Of a DNA stretch of 10,942 nt, positions 1-7,343 are shown piece by piece. The notes under the pieces were generated by a model. It was not told the DNA's origin. It made no database searches and worked only from the letters and a program-made list of their open reading frames with translations. Source of the DNA: Clostridia bacterium (GTDB taxonomy: Bacteria; Bacillota; Clostridia; Oscillospirales; Acutalibacteraceae). Numbering within the stretch: position 1 is the first letter of the stretch; the number at the start of each line of letters is the position of its first letter. The position numbers and the translations under genes were made by a program. The stretch spans positions 1-10,942 of the forward strand of contig JAFRKM010000007.1 in the NCBI GenBank assembly GCA_017431755.1, read 5' to 3'.

Positions 1-1
1 T

Positions 2-709
2 TATAGGAACCAACCAATGCATATAGCCGGAATGAAATCAAATAAAAATATTTTCAAACTTTTACTCGACCATGGTGCAAATATTAATGCTATCAACAAT
101 GAAGGTGATACACCGTTACACTTTGCTGCTAAAAATGGATGGTTAGATATATGTAAAATACTACTCGATAGGCATGCTAATGCTAATAGTATTAATAAAA
201 AAGGGAATTCACCTCTTCACATAGCTGTCAAACAAAATAACATTGATATATGCAATTTATTACTTAATAATGGAACTAATCCTAATATACAAGATAGTGA
301 TGGAAATACAGCTCTTCATATAGCCTCATTATACAAATATAAGTACCTTTGTGGTTTATTAATAGAAAATAACGCTAGGTTAGATATTAAAAACAAAGAT
401 GGAAAAACAGTTCTTAATATAATGACATCTTTAAATGATCCTCAGTTCTACGATTATTTAAAATTTAAAAAAGATTATTTACAATTTAGAAAAGTTACCA
501 CTGATTTTGCAAATAATACAAACAATAGGGATTTATACAAACAAAATAATCTGCAAAACACCCTTCCTCCTATAAACACATTATTTCAAAGTCTTTCTAC
601 ACCAGTCTACAACTCATCAGTAACAAATACTAATCATTTTTCAGCTTTAAAAAATACAATCGTACCTTTACAACCTACAATTTCATCTTTACAAATTTTA
701 AAAAAATAA
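2..709 (+). CDS. Ankyrin-repeat protein, 5' end outside window
   Basis: The reading frame is already open at base 2. The first in-window ATG, at 17, falls inside an ankyrin repeat (the residues before it read NQP, leading into MHIA where the consensus has TPLHIA), so the real start lies upstream. Counting from that ATG, repeats end at about residues 30, 63 and 96, followed by one ending near 129. Each shows the TPLH-type turn (DTPLHFAA, NSPLHIAV, NTALHIAS), an LL pair and a closing N-x-x-G. A degenerate fifth repeat (TVLNIM) follows to about 158. The last 70 residues are a polar Asn/Thr/Ser-rich tail with no repeats and no membrane segment. Ankyrin repeats bind other proteins; the partner cannot be read from sequence. 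Such proteins occur in free-living bacteria and are enriched in host-associated ones, so an effector role is only a guess. A convergent tRNA unit lies downstream. Confidence 0.9.
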   Translation, partial: YRNQPMHIAGMKSNKNIFKLLLDHGANINAINNEGDTPLHFAAKNGWLDICKILLDRHANANSINKKGNSPLHIAVKQNNIDICNLLLNNGTNPNIQDSDGNTALHIASLYKYKYLCGLLIENNARLDIKNKDGKTVLNIMTSLNDPQFYDYLKFKKDYLQFRKVTTDFANNTNNRDLYKQNNLQNTLPPINTLFQSLSTPVYNSSVTNTNHFSALKNTIVPLQPTISSLQILKK

Positions 710-773
710 CTATTTTAATTTATTACATTTAATAAATTTAAAAATGTTGACACATTTCAAATTAAAAAAATAA

Positions 774-806
774 AAACCCACATAAGTTTTAAACTTATGT
801 GGGTTT
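774..806 (-). terminator. Rho-independent terminator of the tRNA-Ala unit
   Basis: This is a perfect inverted repeat: arms AAACCCACATAAG and CTTATGTGGGTTT, with TTT/AAA pairing extending inward almost to the centre (16-base arms around one base). Read on the minus strand it begins 4 bases after the encoded CCA of the tRNA and is followed by TTATTTTTTTAATTT, a classic U tract. Read on the plus strand it follows the ankyrin gene by about 65 bases but has only TTTCATTT after it, so it may stop that transcript less efficiently. Confidence 0.9.
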
Positions 807-810
807 CATT

Positions 811-886
<76 letters not shown>

Positions 887-908
887 AAGATATTTAATTT
901 ATATATTT

Positions 909-937
909 ATTTTATATTATTAAATACCTTAAGTCAA
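909..937 (-). promoter_or_regulatory. Sigma-A type promoter of tRNA-Ala
   Basis: On the minus strand, -35 TTGACT (932-937, five of six consensus bases) and -10 TAAAAT (909-914, five of six) are separated by exactly 17 bases. The tRNA 5' end lies 22 bases after the -10, leaving a short leader of about 15 bases for RNase P to remove. The site sits in the 54-base gap between the folC stop codon and the tRNA. Confidence 0.8.
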
Positions 938-940
938 CCA

Positions 941-2224
941 CTAAAATAATTTTTTAGTAGCTTCTCTTGCTTCTTTCATAATTGAAAATGAACCAAATAC
1001 TATAATAGTAGACGACTTATTTGCACTTTCCATTGCACTTTTTATAGCTTTTTCCACCGATTTTTCAGCACTTGAATTTTTATTATATTTTAAAACACAT
1101 TCGGTAATGTCTTTAAGTGGTAATTTCCTTGGAGAATTTGGCTCAACAGTAAAAACTTTTTCAAAACATGGAGCAATTTCCTTTAGCATATGTTCAAAAT
1201 CTTTATCTTTAAATATGCCTACTACACCGATTAAATCTTCTTTTTTAAAATTATCTTTTATAAATTCTTTTAGTTTTTCAATTCCAGAAATATTATGTGC
1301 AGCATCCAAAATAATTCTTGGAGATACTTTATGTATAACTTCTGTCCTACACGGTAAATATACATTTTTAAAGCCATTTACAACACTTTTTTTATCAATA
1401 TGAAGTTTTTCTTTTATAATTGTCAAAACTTTACATACAGTGGATATATTTTCTATTTGATATTTTCCGCAAGTATTTAAATTTATTTTCAAATCTTTAT
1501 ATTTACACTGAATACCATTATCAAGCGAAATATTAACATTTTTAAGCACACCAGTATCTGCCACAAAAATATCGCTATTTATTTCTTTTGCAATTTTATT
1601 TGCTATATCATATACTTCTTTTTTTTGATTAGCACTTATAATCACAGGGCAAAACGGCTTAATTATACCAAGTTTTTCATAAGCAATTTTTTCTATGGTA
1701 TCTCCTAAAATTTGCGTATGATCTTTTGAAATTGAAGTTATTACCGAACAAATTGGATTTTGAATTATATTTGTAGCATCCCATTTTCCTCCCATTCCGG
1801 TTTCTACTATTGCAATATCACAATTTTCTTTTTTAAAATAACTAAACGCTACAGCTGTAGAAAATTCAAACTCAGTAATAGGATCGTCTTTAAAAACTTT
1901 ATTATTAACTGCCGGCTCTAAAATACTTACTATTTCTGCAAAATCTTTTTCCGATATAAAGTTTCCGTTCATCTGAATTTTTTCTCTAACATCATCTATT
2001 GCAGGAGAAATATAAAGCCCTGTCTTATAGCCCGATTTTTTCAGTATCGAAGCCAACATAAAGCTAACCGAACCTTTTCCATTTGTACCAGCTATATGTA
2101 TGTAATTTATATTTTTATGAGGATTTCCAACCAATTCCATAAGTTTAGTTATACGCTTTAAACCTGGTTTTGAACCAAAGTTAATTTTTGAATTTAAAAA
2201 ATCTATTGCTTCTTTATAATTCAT
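941..2224 (-). CDS. folC: Folylpolyglutamate / dihydrofolate synthase
   Basis: FolC is a cytosolic Mur-ligase-fold enzyme that uses ATP to add glutamate to folates, and in many bacteria to dihydropteroate, keeping folates in the cell. The 427 residues match the family's usual length. Visible landmarks: P-loop GTNGKGS at 46-52; ETGMGGKWDATN at 141-152, matching the family E-x-G-x-GG-x-x-DATN motif; the DH...LG and EKLGIIK segment at 168-189, whose Lys184 aligns with the carbamylated lysine; and DAAHN at 307-311 opening the C-terminal glutamate-ligase domain, followed by VGIFKDKD. The start has a good site, AAGAAGG, which overlaps the last codons of tmcAL 5 bases upstream, so the two are co-transcribed. 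Whether it also has dihydrofolate synthase activity cannot be decided from sequence. No frameshift or missing motif is seen. Confidence 0.96.
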   Translation of the reverse strand: MNYKEAIDFLNSKINFGSKPGLKRITKLMELVGNPHKNINYIHIAGTNGKGSVSFMLASILKKSGYKTGLYISPAIDDVREKIQMNGNFISEKDFAEIVSILEPAVNNKVFKDDPITEFEFSTAVAFSYFKKENCDIAIVETGMGGKWDATNIIQNPICSVITSISKDHTQILGDTIEKIAYEKLGIIKPFCPVIISANQKKEVYDIANKIAKEINSDIFVADTGVLKNVNISLDNGIQCKYKDLKINLNTCGKYQIENISTVCKVLTIIKEKLHIDKKSVVNGFKNVYLPCRTEVIHKVSPRIILDAAHNISGIEKLKEFIKDNFKKEDLIGVVGIFKDKDFEHMLKEIAPCFEKVFTVEPNSPRKLPLKDITECVLKYNKNSSAEKSVEKAIKSAMESANKSSTIIVFGSFSIMKEAREATKKLF

Positions 2225-2229
2225 ATTAT

Positions 2230-3390
2230 TTACCTTCTTATTATTTTAAATTTTTGTTCTTCCCCGCATGGTAAAATTTCATTTGAAAATAAACTATATA
2301 AGTCTGTACACGTACATTCTTTTTGAAAAATTCTTTGCGCAAAATTATCTAATTTTTTTATTTGAGAATATTCAAATACAACCGGCAAACTTGCTACACT
2401 TTTTGCTTTTTTTAAAATTTTCTGACCTTTCTCATTCATGCCTAAAACTCTTATGTACTGCGGCAAATTTTTTTGCATATCTTTTGTTATACCAAGATAT
2501 GCTGACAAAATTATCCTTTTTATTCTTGCCATAGTATACCTTTTAGTTTTAATTTTAAAAAATATTTCGCTAAGTCCTGTAGAAGAACTTACAGCTTTTA
2601 TTATACGATTTTCAATTCCTTCATTTACATCAGGCAAATTTAAAATGTTTTCTTGACTTAACATTCTAAGGCAGGAAAGTATCACTTTTTCACTACCATA
2701 TAAATCAGTTATCTTATTTTCATAATTTGAAATTATATCAAAAGATGGTTTTGGAATATAATTTTTTATATTCAAATCTTTATTTTTTATTAAATCTCTT
2801 ATTTCTGTAGCACTAAGAAATTTTTTTCTATCCCTTTTAATGGTTACAGGTTTAATGTTTGAACCTATTTTTTCAAGTGCATTTAAATATTCTATTCCTA
2901 AATTATTATTGCTTTCGCGAAGAATTTTTGCATCATTAGAATTTCCACAAACCACTCCCACAGCAATTTCTCGAGCTTTGGCAAAAGTCAAACCTAAACT
3001 CAATTGCTTTTTTAAAACTGCCGAAAATTCTGGCTTTTTAACTTCTATTAATATTTTTTTTAAACATTCTATATTTCCGCATTCACTACCGAATGCCAAA
3101 AAATCCACACACCCTAAAGAATTCGCAATATCAACCGCTGCAGATGCATAAGTCTGAGCATTAGACACTGCCCAGATTGTGGGTATTTCAACAACTAAAT
3201 CCACTCCGCATTCTAAAGCAATCTCCGTGCGATATTTTTTTGATATTATTGCAGGCTCACCACGCTGAACGTAGTTACCACTCATAATTGCTATTATATG
3301 ATCATACTCCAAAGCTTTTAGCTTATCTATCAAATACTTATGTCCATTATGGAAAGGATTAAATTCACAAATTAAAGCACATATTTTCAT
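2230..3390 (-). CDS. tmcAL: tRNA(Met) cytidine acetate ligase TmcAL
   Basis: TmcAL (formerly YlbM) activates acetate with ATP and transfers it to the wobble cytidine of elongator tRNA-Met, forming N4-acetylcytidine, which guards AUG/AUA discrimination. The protein begins with the nucleotidyltransferase HxGH signature in NPFHNGH (residues 11-17). MSGNYVQRGEPAI (36-48), LRESNNNLGIEYL (157-169) and LSATEIR (192-198) are further family blocks around the ATP site. The length of 386 is near the usual 400. The ATG lies only 6 bases after the stop of a 33-codon upstream ORF, and no convincing Shine-Dalgarno sequence precedes it, so initiation is probably coupled to that ORF. folC follows after 5 bases. 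Confidence 0.95.
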   Translation of the reverse strand: MKICALICEFNPFHNGHKYLIDKLKALEYDHIIAIMSGNYVQRGEPAIISKKYRTEIALECGVDLVVEIPTIWAVSNAQTYASAAVDIANSLGCVDFLAFGSECGNIECLKKILIEVKKPEFSAVLKKQLSLGLTFAKAREIAVGVVCGNSNDAKILRESNNNLGIEYLNALEKIGSNIKPVTIKRDRKKFLSATEIRDLIKNKDLNIKNYIPKPSFDIISNYENKITDLYGSEKVILSCLRMLSQENILNLPDVNEGIENRIIKAVSSSTGLSEIFFKIKTKRYTMARIKRIILSAYLGITKDMQKNLPQYIRVLGMNEKGQKILKKAKSVASLPVVFEYSQIKKLDNFAQRIFQKECTCTDLYSLFSNEILPCGEEQKFKIIRR

Positions 3391-3396
3391 GACTTA

Positions 3397-3498
3397 TCAA
3401 ATATAATAGATTAAAGATAAAACAAGCCCTAAAAGTGTAAGTATAGAACATACTATAGCCATTGTTTTTATAAAAAAACTTCTACCTTTTCTTCTCAT
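3397..3498 (-). CDS. 33-residue single-pass membrane microprotein
   Basis: This small ORF was found by reading the gap upstream of tmcAL on the minus strand. It starts with ATG at 3498 and ends TGA followed at once by an in-frame TAA. The product begins MRRKGRSFFIKT, a basic N-terminus, and continues as one hydrophobic helix (residues 13-33) ending LSLIYYI. Charge distribution predicts N-in topology. Support for translation: AGAGG at 3508-3512 lies 9 bases before the ATG, a -35/-10 promoter lies just upstream, and tmcAL begins 6 bases after the stop without its own clear ribosome binding site. I do not recognise the family. It may be a functional membrane microprotein, or a leader whose translation opens tmcAL. 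Conservation of the protein sequence in relatives would tell these apart. Confidence 0.68.
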   Translation of the reverse strand: MRRKGRSFFIKTMAIVCSILTLLGLVLSLIYYI

Positions 3499-3541
3499 AA
3501 CTAATTACCTCTAATATAAATTTTTTGGTTATTATAATTAT

Positions 3542-3570
3542 ATTATATAATTTTTTATCATAATAGTAAA
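3542..3570 (-). promoter_or_regulatory. Promoter of the microprotein-tmcAL-folC operon
   Basis: On the minus strand, -35 TTTACT (3565-3570, four of six consensus bases) is followed after exactly 17 bases by -10 TATAAT (3542-3547, perfect). Transcription would start near 3535, giving a leader of about 37 bases before the microprotein ATG. The site lies in the 92-base divergent gap shared with the + strand gene at 3591. The gap is so AT-rich that chance TATAAT matches exist, but spacing and position favour this one. Confidence 0.65.
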
Positions 3571-3590
3571 TACGAGGTGTATAAAAAACT

Positions 3591-3863
3591 ATGGAAAATA
3601 ATATTAAAGCTCAGGAAAATCCCCAAAACATTAAACCAAACAAACAATTAAAAAAGCCAATTAATATTGCTCTTATACGGTTTATAGTATGTTTAACTTT
3701 ATTTTTATGGGTTATTTTTATCAAACTAAATAATAAGTTAAAGTTTGAACAAATTAAATCTTTCTATCAAAATAATTTTTGCACAGAAAAAATTACAATC
3801 TCTGAAATAAAAGAAACTTTAAATGAAAAAACGCAGTTAATAAAAAATAAAATCAAAAACTAA
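3591..3863 (+). CDS. Small single-pass membrane protein, unknown function
   Basis: The product has 90 residues. An N-terminal polar, Asn/Lys/Gln-rich stretch (1-24) is followed by one membrane helix (about 26-45, IALIRFIVCLTLFLWVIFI), then a charged and probably helical tail with many Lys and Glu residues. It is the only + strand gene between two - strand operons. GAGGTG at 3574-3579 lies 11 bases before the ATG, slightly long but usable. Its TAA (3861-3863) shares two bases with the TAG of the convergent penicillin-binding protein gene, and I see no terminator between them. The layout (short cytoplasmic segment, helix, extracytoplasmic tail) resembles the membrane anchor of larger cell-envelope proteins such as M23/SpoIIQ-like factors. 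It could therefore be a remnant that lost its catalytic domain, but this is speculation. I do not recognise it as a named family. Confidence 0.72.
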   Translation: MENNIKAQENPQNIKPNKQLKKPINIALIRFIVCLTLFLWVIFIKLNNKLKFEQIKSFYQNNFCTEKITISEIKETLNEKTQLIKNKIKN

Positions 3864-5479
3864 TTTTCCATAAACAATTCAGGCAATTCCTTCACCATGC
3901 GGTCAGCAATTTCTTTAAAAACCGGTCCACAACTTTCCCCTCCTCCGCTGCCTGCTTCAGAAAGTACTACTACTACATATTTAGGCTTTTCATAAGGGAA
4001 AAAACCAGCAAACCATGATTGCTCTATTTTTTTACCGTTTTCTATTATTCCTGTTTGGGCAGTAGAAGTTTTCGCTGCTGCAGAAATATATTCAGGCTTA
4101 CCTTTTTTGCCTGTTCCATAATCAATGGAGGCTTTCATATGCGACTTTAATTTTTCTGCTGTAAATTTAGAAATTACCACCTCTTTTTCATCTTTTATTT
4201 CATTAAAAGCAGTAGGCTTCATTGCCTCGTTAAAAAGACATTTAATAAGCTTGGGATTTGTATATACTCCATCCGAAACTATCGTATTTACTATCCCCAA
4301 AATTTGAAAAGGGTTTGCTAAAAGTTTACCTTGTCCAAAAGAAAAATTTGCAAGATTCTTCATGTTTTCCAAACTTGTTTCACTGGGAAGTGTTCCTGAA
4401 GATGTTTCCATTTTCGGGGCAAACTTCACTGGCTCTCCAAGCCTAAATTTTTTAGTCATTGATAAAAGTGCATTTTTAGGCATCTTTTTAATTAATTCTA
4501 TAAAATATCCATTGCACGAATATGCCATTGCTTCTTCCATATTTACTTCGCCATGTTTTTTGGCATTAAAACATTTAAATAATACATCATCAACTTCATT
4601 ATGTCCTTCACAATCATAAATAAAATTTTCACTGATCCCACTTTCCAGTGCTGCTGCCGCAGTTACAAGTTTAAAAACCGATCCAACGTTAAAATCACAA
4701 AAACTTCTGTTTAAAAGCGGCGAATTTTCATCATTTAAATATTCTGAAACATCATTGCAAGAAAAACAAGGAAAACTTGCACACGCTCTAATGCGACAAT
4801 CGGGAATCTCAGATATAATCACAGAGCCCCTATTTATATATTTATTAGCCACCTCTTCAGCAATTGCCTCTATTCTGCTATCTATATTAAGGCCAATTCC
4901 TTTAGAATTAAAGTAAGATTTATCTTGAGTAATATTTCTTTTTCCAGGTAAAATTTTTCCTGTAGCATCTACATTATATTTTACAAATATTTCTTGTTTT
5001 TTGTCCGAAAGGTAGCTATCAAAAGACTTTTCCAAACCGCAAACACCTTCTTTTTCTCCCGACAAATAACCAACTATATGTGCAGCAAGCGTAACGGGCA
5101 AGTATCTAACAGGAACTTCAAAAATTTTAATATAAGGCGATTCGGTTCTTTCTTTTATTTTTATAGTAAAAGGATGATTTCCGGAACATTTTTTAAAAAG
5201 CTCTTCTTTTTGAGACTCAGAAACTATAGGGGTTAATTTCTTTAAAGACTCTAAACACGGCACAGCTGAAGCAATAAGTTCTTTCTTTTGATTTACCAAT
5301 GGAATATTTCGGCAATCATAAATAGTTCCTCTAACATCGCCTATTTTTACTTTATAAGATTGTTGAGATGATGCAGCCTCATATAAATTTTCTCTGCTAG
5401 AAATAAAATCAATTCTAAAAATAACCAAACAAAATAAAAGCATTATAAAACAATACAAAATCAAAGCCCTTTTATACAT
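3860..5479 (-). CDS. Class B penicillin-binding protein (peptidoglycan transpeptidase)
   Basis: This is a membrane-anchored DD-transpeptidase that cross-links peptidoglycan outside the cell. A signal-anchor helix (about 5-23) is followed by the class B entry motif RGTIYD (50-55) and an N-terminal module. The transpeptidase domain follows: nucleophile motif SVFK (267-270), SCN (321-323), FGQG (381-384) and the third motif KTS (470-472), where most relatives have KTG. At 539 residues it is shorter than FtsI/SpoVD proteins with PASTA domains, and none is present. Sixteen cysteines, four of them in 228-241, are unusual for an exported enzyme. The first ATG is needed for the anchor helix. Weak ribosome-binding sequence (AAGG at 5491-5494) lies inside a large stem-loop. 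It follows mltG by 74 bases. A sporulation or elongation role is possible; the exact subtype is not clear. Confidence 0.9.
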   Translation of the reverse strand: MYKRALILYCFIMLLFCLVIFRIDFISSRENLYEAASSQQSYKVKIGDVRGTIYDCRNIPLVNQKKELIASAVPCLESLKKLTPIVSESQKEELFKKCSGNHPFTIKIKERTESPYIKIFEVPVRYLPVTLAAHIVGYLSGEKEGVCGLEKSFDSYLSDKKQEIFVKYNVDATGKILPGKRNITQDKSYFNSKGIGLNIDSRIEAIAEEVANKYINRGSVIISEIPDCRIRACASFPCFSCNDVSEYLNDENSPLLNRSFCDFNVGSVFKLVTAAAALESGISENFIYDCEGHNEVDDVLFKCFNAKKHGEVNMEEAMAYSCNGYFIELIKKMPKNALLSMTKKFRLGEPVKFAPKMETSSGTLPSETSLENMKNLANFSFGQGKLLANPFQILGIVNTIVSDGVYTNPKLIKCLFNEAMKPTAFNEIKDEKEVVISKFTAEKLKSHMKASIDYGTGKKGKPEYISAAAKTSTAQTGIIENGKKIEQSWFAGFFPYEKPKYVVVVLSEAGSGGGESCGPVFKEIADRMVKELPELFMEN

Positions 5480-5480
5480 A

Positions 5481-5532
5481 AATAAACCAACCTTACCTTA
5501 TAAACAAATTATAAGATAAGTATTGGTTTATT
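5481..5532. terminator. Large stem-loop between mltG and the penicillin-binding protein gene
   Basis: AATAAACCAA (5481-5490) pairs with TTGGTTTATT (5523-5532). Inside, CTTA (5492-5495) pairs with TAAG (5517-5520), and CTTATAA (5497-5503) pairs with TTATAAG (5509-5515) around loop ACAAA. That is 21 pairs with one mismatch and a small bulge. On the + strand it runs into TTTTCTTT, which is terminator-shaped, although no + strand gene ends nearby. On the - strand it ends one base before the penicillin-binding protein ATG and contains that gene's purine-rich ribosome binding region. There it could act as a weak terminator, an attenuator, an RNA-processing site or a translation block. The pairing is seen directly; the role is inference. 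Confidence 0.65.
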
Positions 5533-5553
5533 TTTTCTTTAAATACGCAAAAT

Positions 5554-6732
5554 TTATTTTTTAAGTCCTGCTTTTTTTAAATTTTGCATGTGTTCACTGT
5601 TTGTTTTAGCATAATATGCATTACCGGAGTCGTCATGGCAATAGTAATAATATTCTGTTGTTTCCGGATTTATAGCTGCCAAAATTGCTTCTATTCCAGG
5701 GTTACATATTGGTCCAGGAGGCAAACCGGTAACTTTATACGTGTCGTATTTCGGTGCTGATATATTTCCAGACTTTTTATTTTTGGCTTGTTTACTCTTA
5801 TAAGGATAATAAATCGTTGCATCAAGCTGCAAATAATTCAGCCCCGATTCACCAAACTTACTCTTACCACCAGAATCTAAAGTTGCAAGGCGATTGTATA
5901 TTACTGAAGACACCTTATACATATCTGTAGTGTTTGCTGCTTCTGCCTGTATAAGTGAAGCTATAGTTAAAATTTTATCCATTGACAAACCTTTTTTCTC
6001 AACAACTTCAGATATACTTGTTTTTTCTTTGTAATTTTCTAAATCCATTTTTGTAGATGTTTTTTTATTATAATTTAAAAGCAGTGTATTTATTATTTTT
6101 TCTGGTGGCTCACCTTTATATAAATTATAAGTATCAGGGAACAAGTAACCTTCTAAACGGTACAGCCTTTCAGATGAATTTGTTATATCTTTTAAGAAAT
6201 TATTATTCTCATTAAATTGGTCAGAATTGCAGGCTCTTAAAAATTCATCCTTAGAACAAATATGTTCTTTTTCTAAAAGCTCTGCATAATCCAGAATATG
6301 CATACATTCTGTAAATGTTATTCCTACAACATTTTTAACATTAGCCTTATTTTGCAGATGATCTATTATAGACTGATAATCCATATTAGTCTGCAATTCA
6401 TAAACTCCGGGCAATAATTTTTTATTATGATTTGCAAATCTTGCGTAAAGTTTAAAAAACTCTTTTTCTGATATTATTCCCTGATCTTTAAGGTCTGACG
6501 CAATGCTACCAAGTGAATCGCCTTCTTTTACTTCTATCATCACAGAACGTGACGGCTTACCCACAGCCAACATATCATTAATACCAATTAAAATATACCT
6601 TGAAAGTAAAACCGAAATTAAACATAAAAATACTATCCATGCAATCTTAAAAATACATCCATTCTTTGTACGATTTTTTTTAAAAGCACCCTTATTCTTT
6701 CTAAAACCTTTCATAATTAATCTCTCTTTCAT
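5554..6732 (-). CDS. mltG: Endolytic murein transglycosylase MltG
   Basis: MltG is a YceG-family membrane enzyme that cleaves nascent glycan strands in the peptidoglycan and is thought to set strand length. A basic cytoplasmic N-terminus (about 1-27) leads to one membrane helix (28-50), then a LysM-like segment (64-100, with GDSLGSIASDL). The catalytic domain shows LEGYLFPDTY (193-202), the active-site stretch IASLIQAEA with Glu264 aligned to the essential E. coli Glu218, LQLDATIYY (301-309) and TGLPPGPICNPG (335-346). The length of 392 is normal. The listed start overlaps the cyclo-ligase stop as TAATG but has little ribosome binding sequence. Met7 (ATG at 6714), preceded by GAGAG, is an alternative start; both keep the whole protein. 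It shares a transcript direction with the penicillin-binding protein that follows. Confidence 0.95.
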   Translation of the reverse strand: MKERLIMKGFRKNKGAFKKNRTKNGCIFKIAWIVFLCLISVLLSRYILIGINDMLAVGKPSRSVMIEVKEGDSLGSIASDLKDQGIISEKEFFKLYARFANHNKKLLPGVYELQTNMDYQSIIDHLQNKANVKNVVGITFTECMHILDYAELLEKEHICSKDEFLRACNSDQFNENNNFLKDITNSSERLYRLEGYLFPDTYNLYKGEPPEKIINTLLLNYNKKTSTKMDLENYKEKTSISEVVEKKGLSMDKILTIASLIQAEAANTTDMYKVSSVIYNRLATLDSGGKSKFGESGLNYLQLDATIYYPYKSKQAKNKKSGNISAPKYDTYKVTGLPPGPICNPGIEAILAAINPETTEYYYYCHDDSGNAYYAKTNSEHMQNLKKAGLKK

Positions 6733-7319
6733 TAACTACTGTGAATTTCTTTTATAAAAGCATTTGTAATCAATATATCTACCGAACAATCATATCTTCC
6801 ATGTGGTAATTTATTGGTTATGCAATTATTATAACATATTCCTATTTTTGTGCCTTTAAAATTCTGTAAAAATCTATCATAATAACCATATCCATAACCC
6901 AATCTAAAACCTTCTTGATCAAATGAAAAACCCGGAACAAAGCAAAGAGTACCTTGCGTCTCTTCTATTTTTTTGCAAATATCTTTCTTTGGTTCCAAAA
7001 GCCCAAATGTGCCTTTTTCTAAATCGTCCATAGAATTTATTTCATAAAAATTCATTTTCATTGTTTCTTTATCACATGCCGGTACAGCAACTTTTTTGCC
7101 GTCTTCCCATGCTTTGTTTATTATTTCTAATGTATCTACTTCAATATCTTTTGAAATATAGGTAAGAATGGTATTGCAATTCTTATACCTGCTTAAAATA
7201 GTAACTTTTTTTAGAATTTTACTATCCCAAATTTTTTTAATTTTCAGATCCATATTTTCTCTTATAGACCTGTATTTTTTTCTAAGATAAATTTTAAATT
7301 CCTTCATGTTCTTTCTCAT
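6732..7319 (-). CDS. 5-formyltetrahydrofolate cyclo-ligase
   Basis: This enzyme (known as YgfA in E. coli, YqgN in Bacillus) uses ATP to turn 5-formyl-THF into 5,10-methenyl-THF, returning a storage and inhibitory folate to the active pool. The 195 residues match the family. The diagnostic block GFRLGYGYGYYDRFL is at 137-151, preceded by VPGFSFD (128-134); GLLEP (106-110) and VPACDKE (79-85) line the substrate pocket in relatives. The N-terminus has the usual K-x-x-LRKK pattern. AGAGGA lies 9 bases before the chosen ATG; Met5 is a less likely start. The gene sits 24 bases after the GNAT gene, and its stop overlaps the mltG start by one base. With thyX in the same row and folC nearby, it supports folate turnover feeding dTMP synthesis. 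Confidence 0.94.
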   Translation of the reverse strand: MRKNMKEFKIYLRKKYRSIRENMDLKIKKIWDSKILKKVTILSRYKNCNTILTYISKDIEVDTLEIINKAWEDGKKVAVPACDKETMKMNFYEINSMDDLEKGTFGLLEPKKDICKKIEETQGTLCFVPGFSFDQEGFRLGYGYGYYDRFLQNFKGTKIGICYNNCITNKLPHGRYDCSVDILITNAFIKEIHSS

Positions 7320-7343
7320 AACATTATATCCTCTTTTACATTT

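Noticed and set aside
17..19. ATG as the start of the ankyrin gene
   Set aside because: It lies inside a repeat and the frame is open to the window edge without a stop; no ribosome binding site precedes it.
747..752. Perfect TTGACA on the + strand after the ankyrin gene
   Set aside because: The -10 positions 17-18 bases on read only ATAAAA or TAAAAA, and transcription would run straight into the 774-806 hairpin and antisense to the tRNA.
742..757. Small hairpin AAATGT-TGAC-ACATTT as terminator of the ankyrin gene
   Set aside because: Six weak pairs and no T run afterwards.
1107..1403. Open frames on the + strand inside folC, and similar ones inside tmcAL, the PBP, mltG and thyX
   Set aside because: They lie antisense to well-supported genes, lack ribosome binding sites and give no recognisable protein.
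5937..5948. Loss of the MltG catalytic glutamate (ASLIQAE versus E. coli ASIVEKE)
   Set aside because: Alignment places Gln262 at the non-catalytic first Glu; Glu264 matches the essential Glu218.
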